Source of the DNA: Deltaproteobacteria bacterium RBG_13_61_14
GTDB lineage: Bacteria; RBG-13-61-14
DNA: 11,184 bases
Direction of reading: 5' to 3'
Assembly: GCA_001797815.1 (NCBI GenBank)
Contig: MGQK01000009.1
Coordinates: forward strand, 10,178-21,361
Shown here: piece after piece, positions 6,418 to 11,184 of the stretch
How the letters are laid out: every line of letters starts with the position of its first letter
Position numbering within the stretch: the stretch's first letter is position 1
Notes under the pieces: generated by a model
The model's database searches: none
What the model saw: only the letters and a program-made list of their open reading frames with translations
Told to the model about the DNA's origin: nothing
Translations under genes and position numbers: made by a program

Positions 6418-7202
6418 CAGTTTTCTCCGGACCCGGGCCGGAACTCAATCGGCAGGTCCAAGGTCTCGCCCGGATTGGCCCAGGGGATGGGATCGAGTTT
6501 GGTGACTTTCTGGAAAAGGCGCTCCACCGAGGCATCCAGGGCCGCGTCGCCCGAGCTCTGGATCAGGGTCCAGCCCAGGATCGTTCCATCGCCTCTTAAC
6601 TTGACCAGGACGCGGACCGAGAGGTTCCCGGCAACGCCGATCGGCGGCGTCCAGGCATCGGCCAGCACCTGGCCGGCCTGCTGGTGATAGGCGCGACTTT
6701 GCAGGCTCCCGCCGATCTCGGCCATGGCCGCATTCCACTCGGCTGCCTCGGCGCCCTGCTCCGAGCCCGCCACCCGCCGGCGCAAGGCGTCCAGCGCCGC
6801 GTCCATGGAGGCATGCTCGGCCTTGGTCAGTTGCACCGGCTTTTCCGTGCCGCTCTTGCCGCCGGTCTTGATCTCGGACTTGGTCGGATCTTTGGGGATT
6901 ACCTTTTTGTTGCTTTTAGCCGGCGATGGCGAATGAGCGGGTGAGGGCACCCGCTCCCCTACAACGGGTGGGGGCACCCGCTCCACGGCCGCGGCCGGAG
7001 GCCCCGGCGGAGTTTTCGGGGCTTCGCGGAAGGTGACCAGGATCGAGCTTTCCCGGAAGGAATGGGCGCTGCTCCGGCGGCTGGCCAGGGTGGCGGAAAA
7101 GATGACCAGGCCGTGGATGAGCAGGGAAACCGTGGCCATGCGCAGGAAGCGGATCGAGGCATCGCGGTCGCGGTGATGCGTGATCAGGGGGTAACCGCTC
7201 AT
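6417..7202 (-). CDS. tolA: TolA/TonB-like energy transducer
   Basis: This is the inner-membrane protein that couples the TolQR motor to TolB and Pal. The product is 261 aa. It has a short cytoplasmic head and one membrane segment (about residues 22-40), which carries the Ser26-x-x-x-His30 pair characteristic of TonB/TolA transmembrane helices. A Pro- and Lys-rich periplasmic linker (60-115) follows, then a helical region, and a C-terminal TonB/TolA-type domain (about 165-261) with VLVKLRGDGTILGWTLIQSSGDAALDASVERL. It is much shorter than E. coli TolA (421 aa), whose long helical domain II is largely missing here. Residues 74-90 are encoded by a dispersed hairpin repeat. The start overlaps the tolR stop (ATGA). 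The domain alone does not separate TolA from TonB; operon position decides for TolA. Confidence 0.9.
   Translation of the reverse strand: MSGYPLITHHRDRDASIRFLRMATVSLLIHGLVIFSATLASRRSSAHSFRESSILVTFREAPKTPPGPPAAAVERVPPPVVGERVPSPAHSPSPAKSNKKVIPKDPTKSEIKTGGKSGTEKPVQLTKAEHASMDAALDALRRRVAGSEQGAEAAEWNAAMAEIGGSLQSRAYHQQAGQVLADAWTPPIGVAGNLSVRVLVKLRGDGTILGWTLIQSSGDAALDASVERLFQKVTKLDPIPWANPGETLDLPIEFRPGSGEN
6935..6983 (-). repeat. Two-hairpin dispersed repeat inside tolA
   Basis: GAGCGGGTG (6935-6943) pairs perfectly with CACCCGCTC (6948-6956) across AGGG. After CCCTACAA, CGGGTG (6965-6970) pairs with CACCCG (6975-6980) across GGGG. On the - strand the block encodes ERVPPPVVGERVPSPAH, a direct repeat of ERVP(P/S)P in the TolA linker. 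Its core GCGGGTGCCCCCACCCG is identical to the intergenic hairpin at 3303-3326, so this appears to be a repeat family member captured in frame. Confidence 0.8.
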
Positions 7203-7612
7203 GGTTGAACTCGCTCCGGCTCGGTGACCATGCCCAAAGAGACGATGCCGGCTTTTTTGACCTCGGCCATGACCTGGACCACGAAGCCGTAGGCCACGTC
7301 CTTGTCGGCCCGGAGATAGACGTCCTTGTTCGCGCGCCGGGCCAGGATTTGCTCGAGCTTGGGCTCGAGTTCGGAAAGCGGCACCGCGTAGCGATTGAGA
7401 TACACCCGACGGTCGCGGGTGACCGAGATCACCAGCTCCTCGCTCACCTGCGGCAGCGCCGCCGCGGTCACCTGGGGCAAGTCCACTTTCACTCCCTGTT
7501 CCAGCCTGGGCGCGGTCACCATGAAAATAATGAGCAGGACCAACATCACGTCCACCAGGGGGGTGACGTTGATCTCGGACATCGGAATTCCGTCTTTGCC
7601 GCCTATCTCCAT
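7199..7612 (-). CDS. tolR: Biopolymer transport protein TolR (ExbD/TolR family)
   Basis: TolR is the inner-membrane stator/gating partner of TolQ in the proton-driven motor. The 137-aa product has the usual short cytoplasmic start, then EINVTPLVDVMLVLLIIFMV. Asp21, at the start of the single membrane helix, is the conserved proton-carrying residue. A periplasmic domain follows (about residues 45-130: VDLPQV, DVYLRADKDVAYGFVVQVMAEVKKAG). Length and motif order are normal for the family (130-145 aa). The start is ATG 7612, with AGGAG 7 nt upstream. It lies 65 bp after tolQ, a gap holding a palindrome, and overlaps tolA by 4 bp (ATGA). Sequence alone cannot exclude ExbD, but the tolB and pal neighbours settle the role. 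Confidence 0.95.
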   Translation of the reverse strand: MEIGGKDGIPMSEINVTPLVDVMLVLLIIFMVTAPRLEQGVKVDLPQVTAAALPQVSEELVISVTRDRRVYLNRYAVPLSELEPKLEQILARRANKDVYLRADKDVAYGFVVQVMAEVKKAGIVSLGMVTEPERVQP

Positions 7613-7653
7613 CTTTCGACTCCTGCTCGCCTTTTCCAGTTCCTGATAAGTGA

Positions 7654-7672
7654 AACAGGTTTAAAACCTGTT
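7654..7672. repeat. Perfect inverted repeat in the tolQ-tolR junction
   Basis: AACAGGTTT (7654-7662) and AAACCTGTT (7664-7672) form a 9-bp perfect palindrome around one A. It starts 6 bp after the tolQ stop on the - strand and ends ahead of the tolR ribosome-binding site. It could be an mRNA-processing or stability element, or a repeat insertion. A hairpin would need some of the inner bases as loop. No T tract follows. Confidence 0.7.
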
Positions 7673-7677
7673 CCCCT

Positions 7678-8424
7678 TTAAATCTTCTTCATGAAGTGGC
7701 GCTCGACAATGTTGAGGAACTCGGCGGAGAAGTTATCCAGCTCGCTCGAGAGCACCCGGATGCGGGACAGGTAAAAGTTGTAGGCCACCACCGCGGGGAT
7801 GGCCGCGGCCAGCCCGGCCGCGGTCGCGATCAGGGCCTCGGAAATGCCGGGCGCGACCACGTCAAGCCCGGCCGAGTGCTGGGTGGCCAGATCCTGGAAG
7901 CTGGTCATGATGCCCCAGACCGTGCCGAACAGCCCGATGAAAGGCGCGGTCGAGCCGGGGGTGGCGAGGAACGGCAGGAACCGGGTCAGGCGGTTGACTT
8001 CCGAGGTGGTGGCTTGCCGCAGCGCCCGAGCTACATTCTCCACCCCGAGCAATTCCACCTTGGGCAGGTCCGCGGCGCCGGGGTTGGGGCCGGACTTTTT
8101 CCTCTGCTCCCGGATCCGGTTCAGCTCCTGGTAACCCGCCTGGAACACGTAGACCAGGGGAGTGGCGTGCAGGCGCTTGGTCGCGGTGTAAACTTGCTCG
8201 AGGCTGTCCCCGGCCCAGAAGGCGTCCAGAAATTTTTCGCTCTCCCGCTTGGCGCGGCGGACCTGGAAATACTTGGTCCCGATGATGGCCCAGGAAAAAA
8301 CGGAGAAAAAGAGCAGGAGCAGCATGACGAACTTCACCATCGGCCCGGCCTGCCAGACCAGTTGAAAGACGCCCGGCCGGGCCGCGGCCAGGGAAATGGT
8401 GGTCAGGACTGCGGCCAGCTTCAT
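7678..8424 (-). CDS. tolQ: Protein TolQ (MotA/TolQ/ExbB proton channel family)
   Basis: TolQ is the polytopic inner-membrane subunit that, with TolR, forms the proton-driven motor moving TolA. The 248-aa product has three membrane segments: about residues 29-50 (VKFVMLLLLFFSVFSWAIIG), about 153-178 (within the family signature TPGSTAPFIGLFGTVWGIM) and about 195-218 (ISEALIATAAGLAAAIPAVVAY). A large cytoplasmic loop between segments 1 and 2 includes a short KKSGPNPGAADLPK stretch. Length is slightly above E. coli TolQ (230 aa). ATG 8424 has AAGG 8 nt upstream. It is first in the operon and faces a divergent zinc-ribbon gene across 132 bp containing candidate promoters. The assignment is firm given tolR, tolA, tolB and pal downstream. 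Confidence 0.95.
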   Translation of the reverse strand: MKLAAVLTTISLAAARPGVFQLVWQAGPMVKFVMLLLLFFSVFSWAIIGTKYFQVRRAKRESEKFLDAFWAGDSLEQVYTATKRLHATPLVYVFQAGYQELNRIREQRKKSGPNPGAADLPKVELLGVENVARALRQATTSEVNRLTRFLPFLATPGSTAPFIGLFGTVWGIMTSFQDLATQHSAGLDVVAPGISEALIATAAGLAAAIPAVVAYNFYLSRIRVLSSELDNFSAEFLNIVERHFMKKI

Positions 8425-8433
8425 GATGGTGCC

Positions 8434-8463
8434 TTGCCAAATCGCACGGTTTTAGGATATGAT
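8434..8463 (+). promoter_or_regulatory. Candidate sigma70-type promoter for the zinc-ribbon gene
   Basis: TTGCCA (8434-8439) and TATGAT (8458-8463) are separated by 18 bp; each matches the consensus at 5 of 6 positions. Transcription would begin near 8470, giving an 87-nt leader to ATG 8557. The region is clearly AT-richer than the surrounding genes. The prediction is by eye only. Confidence 0.45.
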
Positions 8464-8483
8464 AGTCCCATTAAATTTGAGAT

Positions 8484-8512
8484 AGTTTAACACAACATCT
8501 TGCGGTTGGCAA
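8484..8512 (-). promoter_or_regulatory. Candidate sigma70-type promoter for the tol-pal operon
   Basis: On the - strand, TTGCCA (8507-8512) and TAAACT (8484-8489) are 17 bp apart, with start near 8477 and a leader of about 53 nt to tolQ. The -35 is good (5/6) and the -10 weak (4/6). It faces the + strand candidate, so RNA from each promoter would cross the other. Confidence 0.35.
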
Positions 8513-8556
8513 TAGCAAAAACACAAGACCATGTGAGCGCCAAAAGGGGGTTAGCC

Positions 8557-8730
8557 ATGGCCAAAGAGACCACCTGTCCGATTTGCAGCGCGAACATTCC
8601 TTTGGAAGAAGAAGACCATGTCGGCGATGCGGTGTTTTGCAGCTTTTGCGGCACCCGGCTTCGTATCACCAGGATCAAGGAGTTCGAGAAGGGAAAGAAG
8701 GCCGACGTGGAAGAGGATTGGGAGGGCTAG
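8557..8730 (+). CDS. Small zinc-ribbon protein, LysW-like
   Basis: The 57-aa product has two CxxC knuckles, Cys7-Cys10 (CPIC) and Cys28-Cys31 (CSFC), flanking an acidic stretch (IPLEEEDHVGD). A short basic region and an acidic tail ending EEDWEG follow. The layout matches LysW/ArgW amino-group carrier proteins, which are about 54 aa, have a similar N-terminal zinc ribbon and end in EDWGE, whose last Glu is joined to the substrate amine. Here the last two residues are swapped and the chain ends in Gly. No lysX/argX, argB-like or argC-like gene is nearby. ATG 8557 is chosen because AAGGGGG lies 6 nt upstream and the ribbon begins at once; an in-frame ATG at 8500 would add 19 poorly conserved-looking residues. 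It may be a carrier homologue or simply a structural or regulatory zinc ribbon. Confidence 0.72.
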   Translation: MAKETTCPICSANIPLEEEDHVGDAVFCSFCGTRLRITRIKEFEKGKKADVEEDWEG

Positions 8731-8766
8731 CTCGGAGCGGGCAGGCCGAAATCCAAGATCTTGACC

Positions 8767-8796
8767 CGTGAACGTGCACGTGAACGTGAACGTGTC
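8767..8796. repeat. Hexamer tandem repeat CGTGAA, five units
   Basis: Units are CGTGAA, CGTGCA, CGTGAA, CGTGAA, CGTGTC (period 6, slightly degenerate). It lies 37 bp after the zinc-ribbon stop and opens a 242-bp gene-free patch (8731-8972) made largely of short tandem repeats. I see no gene or clear terminator in that patch. Confidence 0.7.
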
Positions 8797-8813
8797 CGAA
8801 AGAGGTTCTGAGC

Positions 8814-8828
8814 CATGAGGCATGAGGC
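8814..8828. repeat. Heptamer repeat CATGAGG x2 (copy A)
   Basis: CATGAGG occurs twice, followed by C. The 17-base block CATGAGGCATGAGGCTT (8814-8830) recurs exactly at 8881-8897. Confidence 0.7.
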
Positions 8829-8836
8829 TTCAGACC

Positions 8837-8868
8837 TTGACACCCTGACACCCTCACACCTTGACACC
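8837..8868. repeat. Octamer tandem repeat, four units
   Basis: Units TTGACACC, CTGACACC, CTCACACC and TTGACACC have period 8. The core is the reverse complement of the GTGTCAG repeat near cpoB (4163-4176). The TTGACA-like strings here come from the repeat and should not be read as promoter -35 boxes. Confidence 0.7.
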
Positions 8869-8880
8869 TCTTCTGACAGG

Positions 8881-8895
8881 CATGAGGCATGAGGC
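8881..8895. repeat. Heptamer repeat CATGAGG x2 (copy B)
   Basis: This is the second exact copy of the block at 8814-8830. Together they bracket the octamer array. Confidence 0.7.
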
Positions 8896-8904
8896 TTTGA
8901 CCCT

Positions 8905-8925
8905 ACATACGACATACGACATACC
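8905..8925. repeat. Heptamer tandem repeat ACATACG, three units
   Basis: Units are ACATACG, ACATACG and ACATACC (period 7). It is the last array before the phosphatase gene, 47 bp upstream of its ATG. Confidence 0.7.
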
Positions 8926-8972
8926 TTCTCTCCGTTGACAAGGCCCGACCGGGTTGCTAAGGTGAGAACGCG

Positions 8973-9617
8973 ATGAAAAAATCTTGCCGGATTTATCTGG
9001 TGCGCCACGGCCAGACCGACTGGAACAAGGAGAAAGTGTTTCGCGGACTGGCCGACCGGCCGCTCTCCGATGCCGGCCGCGCCGAGGCCCTGGCCGTGGG
9101 CGAGGCGCTCCAGGACGAGCCGGTGGACTTCATTTACGCTTCCCCGCTCAAGCGGGCGCGGCAGACGCTGGAGCCGCTGGCCCGCTGGAAGCACAAGCGG
9201 ATCCGGCCGGCGCCGGGGCTGATTGACATTGACTACGGGGAGTGGTCGGGGAGGCCCGAGGCCGCGGTGCAAAAAGCCTATCCTAAATTGTATAAAGCCT
9301 GGCGGCAGCGGCCGGAGACCGTGACCTTCCCCCACGGCGAAAGCCTGGCTGGGGTGGCCCGCCGGGCCTTGGTCCAGTTGAAAGATCTGGCCGCCCTCCA
9401 CCCGGGCCAAACGGTGGTGGTGGCTTCGCACCGGGTGGTGTGCAAGGTGATCGTGCTGAAATTGCTCGGGCTCCCGCTAGCCAAGTTCTGGGACGTGAAA
9501 CAAGACATTGCCTGCCTCAACCTCTTCGACTACGCCCCGCCCCGGGCCATCGTCCTTCTGCTCAACGACACCTGCCACCTCAAGGCGCTGCCCTCGCGCA
9601 TCACCGCGGATTTTTAG
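8973..9617 (+). CDS. Histidine phosphatase family protein (CobC/GpmB-like)
   Basis: This is a branch-1 histidine phosphatase of 214 aa, which forms a phosphohistidine intermediate during hydrolysis of small phosphate esters in the cytoplasm. Near the N-terminus, IYLVRHGQTDWN carries the catalytic His12 within RHG. FRGLADRPLSDAGRAEA, IYASPLKRARQTLEPL, IDYGEWSG (Glu90, likely acid) and ASHRVVCK (His153) complete the usual active-site set in order. Length is typical. ATG 8973 is supported by AAGGTGAG (8959-8966), 6 nt upstream. Family members include alpha-ribazole phosphatase, phosphoglycerate mutase-like enzymes and broad phosphatases. No cobalamin gene is adjacent, so I do not assign cobC. 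The gene follows the tandem-repeat patch and precedes the ORF6N gene by 48 bp. Confidence 0.9.
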   Translation: MKKSCRIYLVRHGQTDWNKEKVFRGLADRPLSDAGRAEALAVGEALQDEPVDFIYASPLKRARQTLEPLARWKHKRIRPAPGLIDIDYGEWSGRPEAAVQKAYPKLYKAWRQRPETVTFPHGESLAGVARRALVQLKDLAALHPGQTVVVASHRVVCKVIVLKLLGLPLAKFWDVKQDIACLNLFDYAPPRAIVLLLNDTCHLKALPSRITADF

Positions 9618-9628
9618 GCGGAAACGGG

Positions 9629-9647
9629 AGGCGCCGTTTTGGCGCCT
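9629..9647. repeat. Palindrome upstream of the ORF6N gene
   Basis: AGGCGCC (9629-9635) and GGCGCCT (9641-9647) form a perfect 7-bp stem with loop GTTTT. It lies 11 bp after the phosphatase stop and 18 bp before the ORF6N ATG. It aligns base for base with the palindrome inside the ORF6N gene (9882-9900), differing at three positions, two of which are a compensated pair. It could be an operator for ORF6N or a weak terminator for the phosphatase; no T tract follows. Confidence 0.75.
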
Positions 9648-9665
9648 TAAACGAAAGACCTGGAG

Positions 9666-10199
9666 ATGCAAACGGATCAAGCGGCGAGCCAACTTATCCC
9701 GAGGGAGAGGATCGAACGGTGCATTTACCTGATTCGCGGTCACAAGGTGATGCTGGACAATGAGTTAGCGGATCTTTACGGGGTTGAAACCAAGGCTTTG
9801 AACCGGGCGGTCAAAAGAAACCTGGAACGCTTTCCCGAGGACTTCATGTTTCAACTTACTCCCGAAGAGGCGGAAAACTTGAGGTGCCATTTTGGCACCT
9901 CAAGTTCAGACTGGGGTGGCCGGCGCTACTTGCACTATGCCTTCACCGAGCAAGGGGTGGCCATGCTCTCCAGCGTGCTGAAGAGCCGGCGCGCGGCCCT
10001 GGTCAACGTAGCCATCATGCGGGCCTTTGTGAAACTGCGCCAAATGCTGGCCTCGCATCGCGGCCTGGCCCGCCAGTTGGAGGCCCTGGAGAAAAAATAC
10101 GACGTCCAGTTCCGGGTGGTGTTCGACGCGATTCGGGAGCTGATGCGTCCTTCTCCGCCCTCCCTAAAACAAATCGGGTTTAAGCGGAACCAGGATTAG
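9666..10199 (+). CDS. ORF6N domain-containing protein
   Basis: The 177-aa product matches the ORF6N family, a DNA-binding-type domain related to phage KilA-N/Bro-N proteins and scattered across bacterial chromosomes and phages. The domain covers about residues 10-110: [60 protein letters not shown] and the hallmark [26 protein letters not shown] helical tail ([23 protein letters not shown]) ends near IGFKR. ATG 9666 is the only sensible start, because a TAA at 9648 closes the frame upstream; GGAG directly abuts it, a poor ribosome-binding site. A perfect 14-bp palindrome lies in codons 71-81. It is sandwiched between the phosphatase and purL (12 bp gap), suggesting insertion into a housekeeping region. 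The cellular role is unknown; a regulator or phage-derived antirepressor-like protein is possible. Confidence 0.9.
   Translation: MQTDQAASQLIPRERIERCIYLIRGHKVMLDNELADLYGVETKALNRAVKRNLERFPEDFMFQLTPEEAENLRCHFGTSSSDWGGRRYLHYAFTEQGVAMLSSVLKSRRAALVNVAIMRAFVKLRQMLASHRGLARQLEALEKKYDVQFRVVFDAIRELMRPSPPSLKQIGFKRNQD
9876..9906. repeat. Perfect 14-bp palindrome within the ORF6N coding sequence
   Basis: AACTTGAGGTGCCA (9876-9889) and TGGCACCTCAAGTT (9893-9906) are exact reverse complements around TTT. The element encodes [10 protein letters not shown] in the domain, just before the conserved WGGRRY block. Its centre matches the palindrome upstream of the gene (9629-9647). Confidence 0.85.
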
Positions 10200-10211
10200 A
10201 AGAGAACGGCC

Positions 10212-11184
10212 ATGCCGACCCGGATCGAAGTCAGGTATCAGGACCATCTCCCCGACCCGGCCGGCCAGGCCCTGCGCCAGCGGATCCAGACCGACCTGGG
10301 CATTCCCCTGGAGGCGGTTCGCATCGTGGAGGTTTACACCCTGGACAAGGCGCTCGCGGCCGCGGAGCTCGAGCGCTGCCGCAAGGAGATCTTCACCGAC
10401 CCGCTCACCCAGCTCTCGACCGTGGCGGCGCCGGTGGCCGAGCGCTTTGACTGGGCCATCGAGGTCGGGTTCCTGCCCGGGGTCACCGACAACGTGGGCC
10501 GCACCAGCCGGCAGGCGATCGAAGATCTGCTCAAGGTGAAGTTTGCCGAGGGCGAGGCGGTCTATTCCTCCCGCCAGTTCTTGCTTTCAGGCCGGCTCAG
10601 CCGCGAGCAAGTGAACTGCGTCGCCGGCTGGCTCCACAACCCCCTCATCCAGCGGGCCTTCAGCAAGAGCTCTTCCGAGTTCCGCGACGCCGAGGGCATG
10701 GACGTGCCGGTGCCCAAGGTCAGCCTGGCGAAGAGCGAGCGGGTGGACGAGGTGGACCTGGAGGTGTCGGAGGAGGAGTTGCTCAAGCTGGGCAAGGCGG
10801 GCGTGCTGGATCACATTGGCGCCGACGGCGCCGAAATCCGCCGCGGTCCGCTGGCGCTGGACCTGGATGCTCTCCAGGTGATCCGCGACTACTTCCGGCG
10901 CGAGGGCCGCCGGCCCACGGACGTGGAGTTGGAGAGCCTGGCCCAGACCTGGTCCGAGCACTGCAAGCACACCATCTTCGCGGCCCAACTGGATGAGGTG
11001 GACTCGCTCTACCGCACCTACATCAAGGCCGCCACCCAGGAGGTCCGCCGGCGCCTGGGGGATAAAGACTTTTGCGTTTCGGTGTTCACCGACAACTCGG
11101 GCGTGATCCGTTTTACCGAGGACTATAATCTTTGCTACAAGGTGGAGACCCACAACAGCCCCTCGGCCCTCGATCCCTACGGCG
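10212..11184 (+). CDS. purL: Phosphoribosylformylglycinamidine synthase PurL (PurS-like N-terminus; 3' end missing)
   Basis: PurL catalyses ATP-dependent amidation of FGAR to FGAM, step 4 of de novo purine synthesis. The frame runs from ATG 10212 to the window end (324 complete codons). Residues 1-155 resemble a PurS-type small-subunit region fused to the chain (MPTRIEVRYQDHLPDPAG, IGFL-like EVGFLPGVTDNVGRT, VYSSRQFLLSGRL). A linker with VPVPKVSLAKSERV leads to PurL proper, with TWSEHCKHTIFAA (Trp247-His250) and KVETHNSPSALDPYG (Thr313-Asn315), the nucleotide/Mg-binding region. Ser316 replaces the His found in the ETHNHP form, a variant I associate with large single-chain bacterial PurL proteins. 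The expected full length is near 900-1000 aa. A glutaminase domain cannot be judged because it would lie beyond the window. The ribosome-binding site is weak (GAAGAG, about 7 nt upstream). Confidence 0.93.
   Translation, partial: MPTRIEVRYQDHLPDPAGQALRQRIQTDLGIPLEAVRIVEVYTLDKALAAAELERCRKEIFTDPLTQLSTVAAPVAERFDWAIEVGFLPGVTDNVGRTSRQAIEDLLKVKFAEGEAVYSSRQFLLSGRLSREQVNCVAGWLHNPLIQRAFSKSSSEFRDAEGMDVPVPKVSLAKSERVDEVDLEVSEEELLKLGKAGVLDHIGADGAEIRRGPLALDLDALQVIRDYFRREGRRPTDVELESLAQTWSEHCKHTIFAAQLDEVDSLYRTYIKAATQEVRRRLGDKDFCVSVFTDNSGVIRFTEDYNLCYKVETHNSPSALDPYG

Noticed and set aside
8500-8556. Upstream ATG 8500 as the zinc-ribbon start
   Set aside because: It lacks a Shine-Dalgarno and adds a 19-residue leader that does not resemble the family. 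ATG 8557 has AAGGGGG at good spacing.
8814-8897. CRISPR array or att-site direct repeats
   Set aside because: The repeated block is 17 bp, present only twice, itself made of a heptamer duplicate, and the interval is another tandem repeat. There are no cas genes, integrase or tRNA.
8935-8963. TTGACA-17 bp-TAAGGT as a promoter for the histidine phosphatase
   Set aside because: The -35 is perfect, but the -10 matches only 3 of 6 and overlaps the Shine-Dalgarno AAGGTGAG. Transcription would start almost at the ATG and remove the ribosome-binding site.
10819-10833. GGCGCC repeated within purL as another copy of the ORF6N palindrome
   Set aside because: The two GGCGCC hexamers flank GAC and encode GADGA. 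The AGG...CCT outer bases and the T-rich loop of the ORF6N palindromes are absent.

Overview
The window is a high-GC, gene-dense stretch of chromosome from a diderm (Gram-negative) bacterium. A complete tolQ-tolR-tolA-tolB-pal-cpoB cluster implies an outer membrane. Candidate lineages include Desulfobacterota-type ('deltaproteobacterial') or related uncultivated groups. That is suggested by the single-chain PurL with a PurS-like N-terminus, the Pal with a DUF4398-like region, the small LysW-like zinc ribbon and the ORF6N gene. The lineage is an inference and cannot be fixed from this sequence alone.

Layout. Bases 1-3233 (+ strand) hold a tight run of three genes: the 3' part of an inositol-monophosphatase-family gene, a 23S rRNA m5C methyltransferase of the RlmI type, and the 16S rRNA m5C967 methyltransferase RsmB, which starts at TTG and overlaps its upstream neighbour. 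Bases 3234-3329 are a convergent intergenic region with a heptamer tandem repeat, two long C runs and a GC-rich hairpin. Bases 3330-8424 (- strand) are the Tol-Pal operon, read tolQ, tolR, tolA, tolB, pal, cpoB. It encodes the proton-driven TolQR motor, the TonB-like transducer TolA, the periplasmic propeller TolB, the peptidoglycan-binding lipoprotein Pal and the coiled-coil/TPR protein CpoB. Bases 8425-8556 are an AT-richer divergent region with candidate promoters on both strands. Then, on the + strand: a 57-aa zinc-ribbon protein resembling the amino-group carrier LysW (8557-8730), a 242-bp repeat patch (8731-8972), a histidine phosphatase (8973-9617), an ORF6N-domain gene (9666-10199), and the 5' third of purL running off the end (10212 onward).

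The genes are mostly conserved housekeeping functions, and I see no obviously new multi-gene system. What stands out is the repeat content. Nearly every non-overlapping junction carries either a perfect inverted repeat or a short tandem repeat of period 6-8. A two-hairpin repeat related to an intergenic hairpin also sits in frame inside tolA, where it encodes part of the proline-rich linker. The ORF6N gene carries a perfect 14-bp palindrome in its coding sequence. A diverged copy lies just upstream of its start codon and differs by a compensated base-pair change. The LysW-like protein has a C-terminus (EDWEG) that looks like a swapped version of the LysW tail (EDWGE), with no lysine or arginine biosynthesis genes beside it.
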